Below are positions 1 to 6,559 of a stretch of 22,846 bases of DNA, in pieces. The notes under the pieces are model-generated. The model was not told the origin of the DNA. It made no database searches and saw only the letters and a list, made by a program, of their open reading frames with translations. Source of the DNA: W589 sp964611805 (GTDB lineage: Bacteria; Chloroflexota; Dehalococcoidia; Dehalococcoidales; Fen-1064); NCBI GenBank assembly GCA_964611805.1, contig CAZTBG010000032.1, positions 1 to 22,846 on the forward strand. Reading direction: 5' to 3'. The translations under genes and the position numbers were made by a program. Within the stretch, counting starts at the first letter, position 1. Every line of letters starts with the position of its first letter.

Positions 1-2
1 AA

Positions 3-833
3 GAGGGGTTTATTGGAGACAACGAAGAGCAATACAAAGTATTGATAAGCTATGAAAACACTTCGCAGCAAATGCATAGAGTAGATGCTACAGTTGGGCA
101 CTTGAAGTTAATGACATCAGATGGAAATCTGTACGACCCAGAGTACATAGGTGGTGAGAGTTGTTACTTTCTGCTTAGCCCGCAAGGGAGTTATCAGACA
201 CACAACTACGCATTTAACATCCAAGAGACAGAAGAGCCTCTAGAATTGTGGAAATATGAAAGTGAGGACAAGGAAAATCCAAGCATCATCTTTGACATAA
301 GTGCTCTAATCACCCCGCCGACAATGAGAATATTAGAGCTAGGACAAGCCCTGCAAATAGATGAATTTGAGTTTCTACCTTTATCAGCTGGTTCAACTGA
401 ATTGATAATCACAGGTGCGTACGCTGGTGGAGTTTATTATTTAGCAGAAGCAAAGACGGGATACAGGTTTGTTTATTTAGAGATAGAGGTAATCAATAAT
501 GATAACGAGCGTAAACAACCTCCTATTAGTGGTAGGGACGGGGAATTCACAGTACAAACAGATAAGGGAAACATATATCAAGATATATATTCTATAGCCT
601 CACTAGGTTTTGGAAGTGAAAGATGGGCAGGTGAAGCATCGGAGGGGGATATGGAGAAGTATCCAATACTAGTCAGCTACGCATTTGAGCTACAACCCAG
701 TGAGCGGGTTAAGCTAGTGAAAGCCTTTGAGATTCCAGAGGACTCCTATCCAGTGTGCTTTACCTTTCAGCTTCTCGATGATATAAGAACAGTTCAAATA
801 AATATAATAACAGCCCCAGTAAATTTAGAATGA
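3..833 (+). CDS. Protein with two DUF4352-like domains, 5' partial
   Basis: The reading frame is open back to the first bases of the window, and the codons before the TTG at 42 (reading EEQYKV into LISYENTS) make a sensible beta strand. I therefore take this as the 3' part of a gene that starts outside. The visible part has two similar beta-rich blocks. The first runs from about residue 1 to 105 (VLISYENTS ... MTSDGNLYDP). The second starts at YRFVYLEIEVINND and continues through TVQTDKGNIYQD. The pattern of a strand, then an Asn-containing turn, then 'D-G/K-G-N-x-Y', resembles the DUF4352 immunoglobulin-like fold, often found in secreted or lipid-anchored proteins. A signal peptide cannot be checked because the N-terminus is missing. 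Function is unknown. It lies 54 bases before the TIR-like gene on the same strand and shares its AT-rich composition, so the two may be co-transcribed. Confidence 0.6.
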   Translation, partial: EGFIGDNEEQYKVLISYENTSQQMHRVDATVGHLKLMTSDGNLYDPEYIGGESCYFLLSPQGSYQTHNYAFNIQETEEPLELWKYESEDKENPSIIFDISALITPPTMRILELGQALQIDEFEFLPLSAGSTELIITGAYAGGVYYLAEAKTGYRFVYLEIEVINNDNERKQPPISGRDGEFTVQTDKGNIYQDIYSIASLGFGSERWAGEASEGDMEKYPILVSYAFELQPSERVKLVKAFEIPEDSYPVCFTFQLLDDIRTVQINIITAPVNLE

Positions 834-887
834 CACCCATACTACGCGGGGATAGAATTTTGGTGAAGGTTTTAAGGGACTGAAAAC

Positions 888-1862
888 GTGGATAATCAAA
901 TTCGTGCTAGGGTATTCATTAGTTGCGGGCAACAGAAGGATTCTGACGAAACCAAAATAGCTCAAGATATAGCCGATAAACTCACCGAAATGGATTTTGA
1001 CCCCTATATTGCTATAACTGAACAGACTCTCAAAGGTGTTAAGGAGAACATCTTCAGGAGGCTAAGCGAGTCAGAGTATTTGGTTTTTATAGATTTTAAG
1101 CGTGATGGACTATGTCAGATAGAAAATGAAAAGCTTAAGGATATAGGTGAACATCGGGGCTCTCTGTTCTCAAATCAAGAACTTGCTATAGCTACCTACT
1201 TGGACATAGACTGTATAGCTTTTCAAGAGAAGGGAGTGAGAGGACTTGACGGCATATTGAGATTCATACAGGCAAATTGCACCACCTTTGTAAGCAGAGA
1301 TTCTCTACCCGACCAGATTGCGGAGAAGGTACAGGAAAAGGTAAAGAAGGGAGAGTGGAATCCAAACTGGAGAAATGAAATTCGCCTAGAACGGGACAGT
1401 GCTCAATTAGAAGATGTAGGACGTTTTGCGAATCAATACAGACCCTCACGTTGGTTTCATATAGGGGTGGAGAATCTTCATCGGAAGAAGATGGCACGCA
1501 ATTGTGTCGTATATCTGGAAAAAATACACGACCTCCAAACTGGTGAGGTCAGGATTCCAGAACTTGTTGAATTCAAGTGGAAAGGTATTGTAAGTGCTAG
1601 TGTAACTATTCCGCCGAAACAATCTCGTTATCTGGATGCACTTTACACCTTCCACGATTCTCCCACTACAATTTATTTGGGTATTAACCGTACCCTCGTT
1701 GATTTTTCGGGTTACGCTGATTTATATACAATATCAGGTTGTGGAAATTACGAATTAACTTACGTATCATTTTCGGAAGATTTCTCTCCTGCAAGGAAAA
1801 GATTCAGTCTCCAAGTCGGTGGGAATCTAGATAATGTCCAGTTTTGTACAAAAGACGTATAG
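888..1862 (+). CDS. TIR-like domain protein with C-terminal beta-rich domain
   Basis: The 324-residue protein opens with a TIR-like fold. RVFISCG (residues 8-14) fits the first beta strand, followed by helix TKIAQDIADKLTEMDFDPYIA and strand YLVFIDF (64-70). SNQELAIA (95-102) has Glu98 at the place where bacterial TIR NADases carry their catalytic Glu. Residues from about 163 onward form a predicted beta-rich domain (WFHIGVENLHRKKMARNCVVYL ... LDALYTF) that I read as an immunoglobulin-like or sensor module. In characterised bacterial systems TIR domains cleave NAD or make signalling nucleotides during phage defence; whether this one is active is inference. The start is an in-frame GTG (GTGGATAATCAA) with a weak upstream AAGG-type signal. 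The gene follows the DUF4352-like gene by 54 bases on the same strand and is AT-richer than the core genes. It could also be a non-catalytic nucleotide-binding TIR relative. Confidence 0.65.
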   Translation: MDNQIRARVFISCGQQKDSDETKIAQDIADKLTEMDFDPYIAITEQTLKGVKENIFRRLSESEYLVFIDFKRDGLCQIENEKLKDIGEHRGSLFSNQELAIATYLDIDCIAFQEKGVRGLDGILRFIQANCTTFVSRDSLPDQIAEKVQEKVKKGEWNPNWRNEIRLERDSAQLEDVGRFANQYRPSRWFHIGVENLHRKKMARNCVVYLEKIHDLQTGEVRIPELVEFKWKGIVSASVTIPPKQSRYLDALYTFHDSPTTIYLGINRTLVDFSGYADLYTISGCGNYELTYVSFSEDFSPARKRFSLQVGGNLDNVQFCTKDV

Positions 1863-1885
1863 CGGAAATACTTCTAGAATAAAAA

Positions 1886-1913
1886 AGGGAGAACGCATTG
1901 CTACGCTCTCCCT
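1886..1913. terminator. Hairpin after the TIR-like gene
   Basis: AGGGAGAACG (1886-1895) and CGCTCTCCCT (1904-1913) pair over ten positions with one mismatch around an 8-base loop. A run of six A lies directly on the left side, so the U-tail is on the minus strand. The plus side lacks a clear T run. It is likely a bidirectional or processing hairpin 23 bases beyond the TIR-like stop codon. Confidence 0.5.
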
Positions 1914-1959
1914 AGGTTATTATTACGACTACTACTCCAAAATGAAAACCCAAACCAAG

Positions 1960-2023
1960 ATTTAGCCCGGCGATGCTCCTCTTTCAGTAGCCGGGTCGCC
2001 TACTTTGAAACTTGCCCTGCAAG
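1960..2023 (+). promoter_or_regulatory. Structured, pseudoknot-capable leader, identity unknown
   Basis: This stretch fills most of the gap before the gene at 2079. TTTCAGTAG (1982-1990) pairs with CTACTTTGAAA (2000-2010) over nine base pairs with a two-base bulge. The loop of that hairpin contains CCGGG (1991-1995), which can pair with CCCGG upstream (1966-1970), making a pseudoknot. A competing pairing, GGCGA (1969-1973) with TCGCC (1996-2000), uses some of the same bases. A further small hairpin, CTTGC/GCAAG, lies at 2011-2023. These pairings are visible in the sequence; that they form a cis-regulatory RNA is inference, and I do not recognise a known riboswitch class. Confidence 0.3.
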
Positions 2024-2078
2024 CACACTTAAGGTAAGATTGGAAGGTCGCAATCATGTCTGTAATGAAGGTGCATTA

Positions 2079-2735
2079 ATGTCTGTCACAGACGACAATG
2101 GTCTCGTTATTCCCGAAGTCAGCATATATAACCCTCGACGTGAAGAGGATATTGTCCTGAAAAATGTTTGTATCGATACCGACTATGTCTGCGATGACCA
2201 GGGCAGAGTCGTCTATTTCGACATAGAAGAAGCGAAAACGTATCTGGGGGAGAGGGGTAAGTCACTGGCATCACTGCCCCTGCTGGTCAATATATACATT
2301 GCTCTTGATAGCCTTGCCCGGGAAAACGAGGTGGCGGAGCGGGTTATAAAGCAACTGAACACTGCCTGGGACCGGACCAGCACTACCATCAGTCCTTCCG
2401 GCAACATCGTTCACTCCGACTCAATCATAGGGGAAATTACCTGCAATGACTTGAAGGTGCCGCTCGAAGGTAACGCCATCGCCGAGCTATATGATAAATA
2501 TGCAGACTTTTTCCAGGCCCTGCTGGGAGTTAAGGACATCGACAGGCTGATGGAGGTGGCTACCAGGCATGACCTTGTCCTGTTTTACTGGTACCCCCGG
2601 GGAGAGCGCCTGGCAATGTTAGGCGGTGGCGATTTCTACTACATGCACCATCATATCCCCGGCCTGCTGATGGTGTTCTGCGACGACGAGCCGCATCCGC
2701 GCCGGGTACTACGCGGCGTCTGGACTGAAAAGTAG
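2079..2735 (+). CDS. Unrecognised 218-residue protein
   Basis: I do not recognise this family. The product is soluble, with no signal peptide or membrane segment. It begins MSVTDDNGLVIPEVSIYNPRR and has an acidic N-terminal half (YVCDDQGRVVYFDIEEAKTYL), a helical middle, and a C-terminal part rich in aromatic and His residues (LVLFYWYPRG, GGGDFYYMHHHIPG). I prefer the ATG at 2079 because GAAGGTG sits about six bases upstream; an in-frame TTG at 2040 would add 13 residues. The gene follows the structured stretch at 1960-2023 and ends 22 bases from the convergent queH stop. Its codon use and GC content look like the core genes to the right rather than the AT-rich genes to the left. Confidence 0.65.
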   Translation: MSVTDDNGLVIPEVSIYNPRREEDIVLKNVCIDTDYVCDDQGRVVYFDIEEAKTYLGERGKSLASLPLLVNIYIALDSLARENEVAERVIKQLNTAWDRTSTTISPSGNIVHSDSIIGEITCNDLKVPLEGNAIAELYDKYADFFQALLGVKDIDRLMEVATRHDLVLFYWYPRGERLAMLGGGDFYYMHHHIPGLLMVFCDDEPHPRRVLRGVWTEK

Positions 2736-2757
2736 TCCTGTCGCGTGACACTTTTCA

Positions 2758-3285
2758 CTACTTGCTACGGATGCTGTAAACGCACCCGCAGTAGTCCTGG
2801 CGGTATAGCTGCCACCGCTTGGCCAGCTCTATTGCCCGCTGAAAACCGGCCTTCTTTTTAAAGTCTCTGGAGAGAAACCGGTCTCCGCCAATCTCCCGGC
2901 CAATACGGTTGATTGTATCGGCTGACTTCCTGGGGCCTATCGTCAGGGTGGTGGTGAAGGCATCCGCCTGCTGCTCTATCATGTAATTGTAAGACCTCTG
3001 CAACCTGAGCCGGAAGCACACCTCACACCGCTTACCGCCCTCAGGCTCAGCTGCCAGTGGTTCGGCCACCTGAAACCAATCGTCGGGTTCGTAGGGTGAT
3101 ACTATTAGAGGAAAGTCGAACTCAGCAGCAACCCGGTTAGCGACCTCAAGTCTGCGGTCATACTCTTCGGCGGGGTGGATATTGGGGTTATAGAACAGGC
3201 CAATGACCTCGTGCCCTTCGGATGTCAGGCGCTCAACCACCCCGGCTGCACAGACACCGCAGCAAACGTGAAGCAGGACTTTCAT
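2758..3285 (-). CDS. queH: Epoxyqueuosine reductase QueH
   Basis: This 175-residue protein matches QueH (old name DUF208), the non-B12 enzyme that reduces epoxyqueuosine to queuosine in tRNA. It starts MKVLLHVCCGVC, with the family's adjacent Cys pair at 8-9. It has CEVC at 87-90 and YCGC near the C-terminus (Cys166, Cys168), the cysteines expected for its iron-sulfur and metal site. The length fits the family. It is the last gene of the leftward hisF - phosphodiesterase - HAD - queH operon. Once the assembly artefact at 3252-3461 is collapsed, its ATG lies 7 bases after the HAD stop codon, so translation is probably coupled. The frame runs open into the N gap, but the Met at 3285 is the natural start because the CCG motif must lie close to the N-terminus. 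queA, the preceding step of the pathway, lies at 7162-8202 in this window. Confidence 0.93.
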   Translation of the reverse strand: MKVLLHVCCGVCAAGVVERLTSEGHEVIGLFYNPNIHPAEEYDRRLEVANRVAAEFDFPLIVSPYEPDDWFQVAEPLAAEPEGGKRCEVCFRLRLQRSYNYMIEQQADAFTTTLTIGPRKSADTINRIGREIGGDRFLSRDFKKKAGFQRAIELAKRWQLYRQDYCGCVYSIRSK

Positions 3286-3306
3286 GGCGTTCTCACATTG
3301 TTTCCA
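3252..3306. repeat. Left copy of a 55-base duplicated contig end
   Basis: This segment is identical to 3407-3461, with 100 Ns between. The two copies are exactly 55 bases, typical of a k-mer overlap that the scaffolder did not merge. It contains the queH start codon and the stop codon of the upstream HAD gene. It is almost certainly an assembly artefact, not a biological repeat. Confidence 0.9.
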
Positions 3307-3406
3307 NNNNNNNNNNNNNNNNNNNNNNNNNNNNNNNNNNNNNNNNNNNNNNNNNNNNNNNNNNNNNNNNNNNNNNNNNNNNNNNNNNNNNNNNNNNNNN
3401 NNNNNN
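3307..3406. other. Scaffold gap of 100 Ns
   Basis: Exactly 100 unknown bases joining two contig ends that are the same 55-base sequence. Merging the ends removes 155 bases and gives a continuous HAD-queH junction, so the gap probably represents no missing sequence. Confidence 0.95.
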
Positions 3407-3461
3407 AGACACCGCAGCAAACGTGAAGCAGGACTTTCATGGCGTTCTCACATTGTTTCCA
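3407..3461. repeat. Right copy of a 55-base duplicated contig end
   Basis: Identical to 3252-3306. It carries the last codons of the HAD gene and a second, broken copy of the queH start region (start codon at 3438-3440 on the minus strand). Confidence 0.9.
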
Positions 3462-4131
3462 TCGCGCTGATAATGTCGTAGAAGCTGGTATAGGGCTGGC
3501 AGGCGACATTCTCCCGGCGGCAGTATGGCAACAGGCTGCCACCATCGGCTGCAGCAAATATCATATGGCAGTGCCGTGCCGGTTCGAAGTCGGAACGACC
3601 ATCACCGATATATATGACCCGATAGCCATCGGCCAGGAACAGGCGGGTAAATCTATCCTTGGGGCCGTCGTCCACGATAGCGCCATTGGGCCCGGTGTAC
3701 TCCACACGCAGTCCGTCCGGACAAAAATGCGTGTCCGCAGCATGTACCTCTAAATCGGGAAAACCGATATCCTCCAGGACCCTTCTGATATAGAATTCGA
3801 GGCCATTGCTGACAATCACCAAACGGAAGTCCCGCCGACGGCACAGCGTCACAAACTCTCCAAAGCCGGGCCTGATGGTCACCCTACCCTTGATGTATTC
3901 GAGCATTGTCTGCCTGTCGGCGGTGACCATAGAGAAGACTTCCCTGCTGAAGCGGCCAACGGATATCTCACCGACTGCGTATTTCTTTTCCCATTGTCGC
4001 CAGTCACCTGTGGCAAAGGCGTCCAGTATTATGTAACTCACGTCCCTGATAGTTATGGTACCGTCGAAATCACACTGTACCAGGGTCTTCTGTGCTTTTT
4101 CCACGCTTGCCTCTTCAGGAGTCCCAGACAT
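3448..4131 (-). CDS. MtnX-like HAD-family phosphatase
   Basis: This 227-residue protein is a HAD-superfamily phosphatase of the phosphoserine phosphatase/MtnX type. The four motifs are present: DFDGT (Asp21, Asp23: nucleophile and acid/base), VSNG (Ser108), Lys158 in GPKDRF, and GDGRSD (Asp177, Asp181) for Mg2+. A helical cap lies between motifs I and II. MtnX relatives dephosphorylate a methionine-salvage intermediate, but no other methionine-salvage gene is nearby, so the substrate here is open. Its ATG lies 4 bases after the stop of the phosphodiesterase gene, and queH follows after 7 bases once the duplicated contig end is removed. It is thus an internal gene of a tight four-gene operon. 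Confidence 0.82.
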   Translation of the reverse strand: MSGTPEEASVEKAQKTLVQCDFDGTITIRDVSYIILDAFATGDWRQWEKKYAVGEISVGRFSREVFSMVTADRQTMLEYIKGRVTIRPGFGEFVTLCRRRDFRLVIVSNGLEFYIRRVLEDIGFPDLEVHAADTHFCPDGLRVEYTGPNGAIVDDGPKDRFTRLFLADGYRVIYIGDGRSDFEPARHCHMIFAAADGGSLLPYCRRENVACQPYTSFYDIISAMETM

Positions 4132-4135
4132 TTAT

Positions 4136-4621
4136 CTACAGCCTGATGATTGAAGCCTCGACCCCTTCTCCGGTTATGTCAAGAATGGCGACAGTGCCCG
4201 GACCCCGCCGGTAGTGGAGAAAGGTAGGGCTGCCGGAACCGACAAATAGAGTGCCGTTATCATCGTGGATTTTGGCATCATGGCTATGGCCATGCACGAT
4301 GACATCCGGTGCGTGTTCGGCCTGCTCGGGTGTTACCCTGTACCATAGTGGCCTTTCGTGAACAAGCCATACAGTACGGCCCTCAAGCGTCAGGACATGC
4401 TTCATCTCAATACGCTTGTCCTGCAGCAGTCTAAACGAATCATCGTCGCCCAGGGCTGCCAGTACAGGTGCTATTTGCTCAAGCTCATCAAGGACAGATA
4501 TGTCGTAAATGTCGCCAGCATGAAGAATGAGGTCGACCCCTTGAAAGACCTGAGCAACCTCGGGCGGTACCGCCGAAGCTACGTCCGGAATGTGTGTATC
4601 GGTTATCAATCCAATGCGCAT
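4136..4621 (-). CDS. YfcE/MJ0936-type metallophosphodiesterase
   Basis: A 161-residue calcineurin-like phosphoesterase of the small YfcE/MJ0936 class. Metal-site motifs in order: DTH (Asp8, His10), GDI (Asp37), GDDD (58-61), VHE (His88) and HGHSH (110-114). These enzymes hydrolyse phosphodiesters with two metal ions. The usual third motif is GN-C/H-D, and here the metal-binding Asn is replaced by Asp59, which may alter metal preference. The length is normal for the family. It lies 70 bases after hisF and 4 bases before the HAD phosphatase, so two phosphate-ester hydrolases are made together. The physiological substrate cannot be read from the sequence. Confidence 0.85.
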   Translation of the reverse strand: MRIGLITDTHIPDVASAVPPEVAQVFQGVDLILHAGDIYDISVLDELEQIAPVLAALGDDDSFRLLQDKRIEMKHVLTLEGRTVWLVHERPLWYRVTPEQAEHAPDVIVHGHSHDAKIHDDNGTLFVGSGSPTFLHYRRGPGTVAILDITGEGVEASIIRL

Positions 4622-4691
4622 CTAAATATCTCCATATACAGGTATTATTAAGAGCAGATTTTCCCATGAATAGTAAATGTGGACGGCCCTC

Positions 4692-5465
4692 CTACAATCT
4701 CACTGGTATCCCGGCTTCCTTTAAGTATCTTTTCGCATCAGGGATGGATATCTCACCGAAGTGGAAGATTGAGGCCGCCAGCACAGCCGAAGCCTTGCCT
4801 ATTGTGACTGCTTCGAGGAGATGCTGTAAGGTGCCGGCACCCCCCGATGCTATTACCGGTATCGAGACGGCTTCAGCGACTGCCCTGGTCATCTCCAGGT
4901 CGTAGCCGGCTTTAGTACCATCGGCGTCTTTGCTGGTAAGTAGAATAGTCCCCGCCCCGAGCCTTTCCACCTGCTGAGACCACTCCACTATGTCTTTTCT
5001 CGTAGGTTCGTCGCCGCTCCTCACGACCACCTCAAGCCGGGGAAGACTACTCCCTGCAGGGTTCTTCCTGCCGTCAATAGCGACTACTATCCGATCGCTG
5101 CGAAAGCGCTTTGCTGCCTCGGAGACAAGTCCCGGCTCTTTTACCGCTGCGGTATTTATCGATACCTTATCAACGCCAATGTCAAATAATGCTTGCATGT
5201 CCTCGAGGCTGCCGATGCCACCGCCTACAGTGAAGGGTACGGTGACCACGCCGCGGACCTTTTTAACCCATTCGAGCCTGGTCTTGCGGGCCTGTACTGT
5301 GGCAAAAATATCCAGGAAGGCCAGCTCATCGGCACCTTCCCGACAATACGCCTGGGCAGCTTCAACAGGGTCCCGCGCATCCCGCAGGTTTACAAAGTTC
5401 ACTCCCTTAACGACTCTGCCATCTTTAATATCGAGGCAGGGTATTACCTTGACGTATTCCATCAT
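4692..5465 (-). CDS. hisF: Imidazole glycerol phosphate synthase subunit HisF
   Basis: HisF is the cyclase subunit of imidazole glycerol phosphate synthase. It uses ammonia from HisH and PRFAR to make imidazole glycerol phosphate and AICAR in histidine synthesis. The (beta/alpha)8 barrel is complete: IPCLDIKDGRVVKGVNF with the catalytic Asp, VGGGI, VSINTAAV, VAIDGR with the second catalytic Asp, TSKDADGTKAGYD and IASGGAG. Two Met codons stand in tandem at the start. GGAG lies 3 bases before the first (5465) and 6 before the second (5462), and the second gives the canonical Asp11/Asp130 numbering, so 5462 may be the true start. No other his gene is nearby; hisF heads an operon with two hydrolases and queH. 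HisH must be encoded elsewhere. Confidence 0.94.
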   Translation of the reverse strand: MMEYVKVIPCLDIKDGRVVKGVNFVNLRDARDPVEAAQAYCREGADELAFLDIFATVQARKTRLEWVKKVRGVVTVPFTVGGGIGSLEDMQALFDIGVDKVSINTAAVKEPGLVSEAAKRFRSDRIVVAIDGRKNPAGSSLPRLEVVVRSGDEPTRKDIVEWSQQVERLGAGTILLTSKDADGTKAGYDLEMTRAVAEAVSIPVIASGGAGTLQHLLEAVTIGKASAVLAASIFHFGEISIPDAKRYLKEAGIPVRL

Positions 5466-5481
5466 GCTCTCCTCAGTTTTA

Positions 5482-5511
5482 GATATATTCGGCTAATAGA
5501 CACATTATCAA
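5482..5511 (-). promoter_or_regulatory. Candidate promoter of the hisF-queH operon
   Basis: On the minus strand TTGATA (5511-5506) and TATATC (5487-5482) are 18 bases apart, about 17 bases before the hisF start. A second possible -35, TTGACG, lies further upstream, so the exact element is uncertain. Confidence 0.35.
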
Positions 5512-5603
5512 GTTAGCGCCTATTCGTCAAACATGCGAAACAAGACAGGTATATAAACGCAGGCAATAGTGAGTACGTATCCCCCCTTTCAAGTCCATTT
5601 AAA

Positions 5604-5632
5604 TTGACTGTAAATGTATGGTGTTATATGCT
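5604..5632 (+). promoter_or_regulatory. Candidate promoter of the alpha/beta hydrolase gene
   Basis: TTGACT (5604-5609) and TATGCT (5627-5632) are separated by 17 bases and lie about 30 bases upstream of the hydrolase ATG, in an AT-rich stretch between divergent genes. It fits a sigma-70-type promoter. Confidence 0.4.
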
Positions 5633-5662
5633 TAGCAAAGCGAATGTCAGTGGGGGGAAATT

Positions 5663-6469
5663 ATGAAAATTCAGGCTAACGGCATATCGATGAACTATGA
5701 AGTGACCGGGAGTGGTAAATGGCTGACGCTGGTGCATGGAGCCGGAGATAATCTGGAGGCGTGGTGGAATCAGGTACCTGTCTTCTCTCGCGATTATAAG
5801 GTGCTTGCTTACGATGTCCGGGGATACGGCCAGACAGAGACGCCGACAGGCGAATACTCAACGGATATACTGGTCGAAGACCTGTATGAACTGCTGAAGG
5901 TATTGGGTATAAACGAGACCTACCTCCTGGGTTACTCCATGGGTGGCAGGATAGTTGTCGGGCTTACTCTAGGGCACCCTGAAATGGTGAAAGCCCTTAT
6001 TATTGCTAATAGCGGTTTTGCACCCATGCAGCGAAGCGAGGAGGAGATGAAGGAGATGATGAAGCTTCGTGAGCAACGGATGAAGGTCGTAGAGGAGCAG
6101 GGCCTGGAGCCTATCATGGATGAGTCCACAGCCATGGTATTTTCTGCGGGCTGGCCAGAAAAGAACCCTGAGGTAGTAGAACAATATAAGAGAATACGGC
6201 TAAAGAATGACCCCAAAGCCTATATAGTAGCCATGAGAGCTATGGTCTGGGGGGCGCAACCTCCCGATGTGAGCAGCATCAAGTGCCCGACACTTGTAAT
6301 CGGTGGTGAGAGTGATGGTCTCATGGGTGCCGAAGGTGCCAGGGCCACTCATGAACTAATCCCCGGTTCACAGCTTGTAGTCATGCCGACAGGACACGCC
6401 TCGGCCATAGAGAGACCGGAGGAGTTTAACTCGGCTGTGCTGAATTTCCTGGCGAGCCTGGGAGATTGA
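5663..6469 (+). CDS. Alpha/beta-fold hydrolase
   Basis: A 268-residue alpha/beta hydrolase of the Abhydrolase_1 type. The oxyanion-hole HG (25-26) is followed by DVRGYGQTETP and by the nucleophile elbow GYSMGG with Ser92. GGESDGLMG supplies the probable acid (Asp218), and TGHASAIERPEEF supplies His245. The helical cap from about 120 to 200 is rich in Glu, Met and Lys. No signal peptide is seen, so it is cytoplasmic. Relatives include esterases, C-C bond hydrolases and lactonases; the sequence does not decide between them. GGGGGG lies 7-12 bases before the ATG as a ribosome binding site. It diverges from hisF and is followed 90 bases later by the DUF5706-like membrane gene on the same strand. 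Confidence 0.88.
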   Translation: MKIQANGISMNYEVTGSGKWLTLVHGAGDNLEAWWNQVPVFSRDYKVLAYDVRGYGQTETPTGEYSTDILVEDLYELLKVLGINETYLLGYSMGGRIVVGLTLGHPEMVKALIIANSGFAPMQRSEEEMKEMMKLREQRMKVVEEQGLEPIMDESTAMVFSAGWPEKNPEVVEQYKRIRLKNDPKAYIVAMRAMVWGAQPPDVSSIKCPTLVIGGESDGLMGAEGARATHELIPGSQLVVMPTGHASAIERPEEFNSAVLNFLASLGD

Positions 6470-6559
6470 TGGCGACAGTTTATGCTATTTGATTTGTCTG
6501 AAAAATCACGTACAAGTAGAGGAGTAAATTCTTGATAGAAGTTATAAACGGAGGAACAT

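Noticed and set aside
42..44. TTG at 42 as the start of the first gene.
   Set aside because: The frame is open to the window edge and reads plausibly as protein upstream, and no ribosome binding site precedes the TTG.
1960..2010. Possible cyclic-di-GMP-I riboswitch, because AGCCGGGTCGCC looks like the 3' part of that class.
   Set aside because: The required GCAAA and GACGCAAAGC elements are absent on this strand, and the reverse strand does not supply them either. I leave the leader unclassified.
2726..2757. Possible terminator between the gene at 2079 and queH (TGAAAAGT with ACTTTTCA).
   Set aside because: The stem is AT-rich and its 16-base loop is large; too weak to call, though it overlaps both stop regions.
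3448..4131. MtnX itself as the name of the HAD phosphatase.
   Set aside because: No other methionine-salvage gene is in the window, and the motif set is shared by many phosphatases, so I kept it as MtnX-like.
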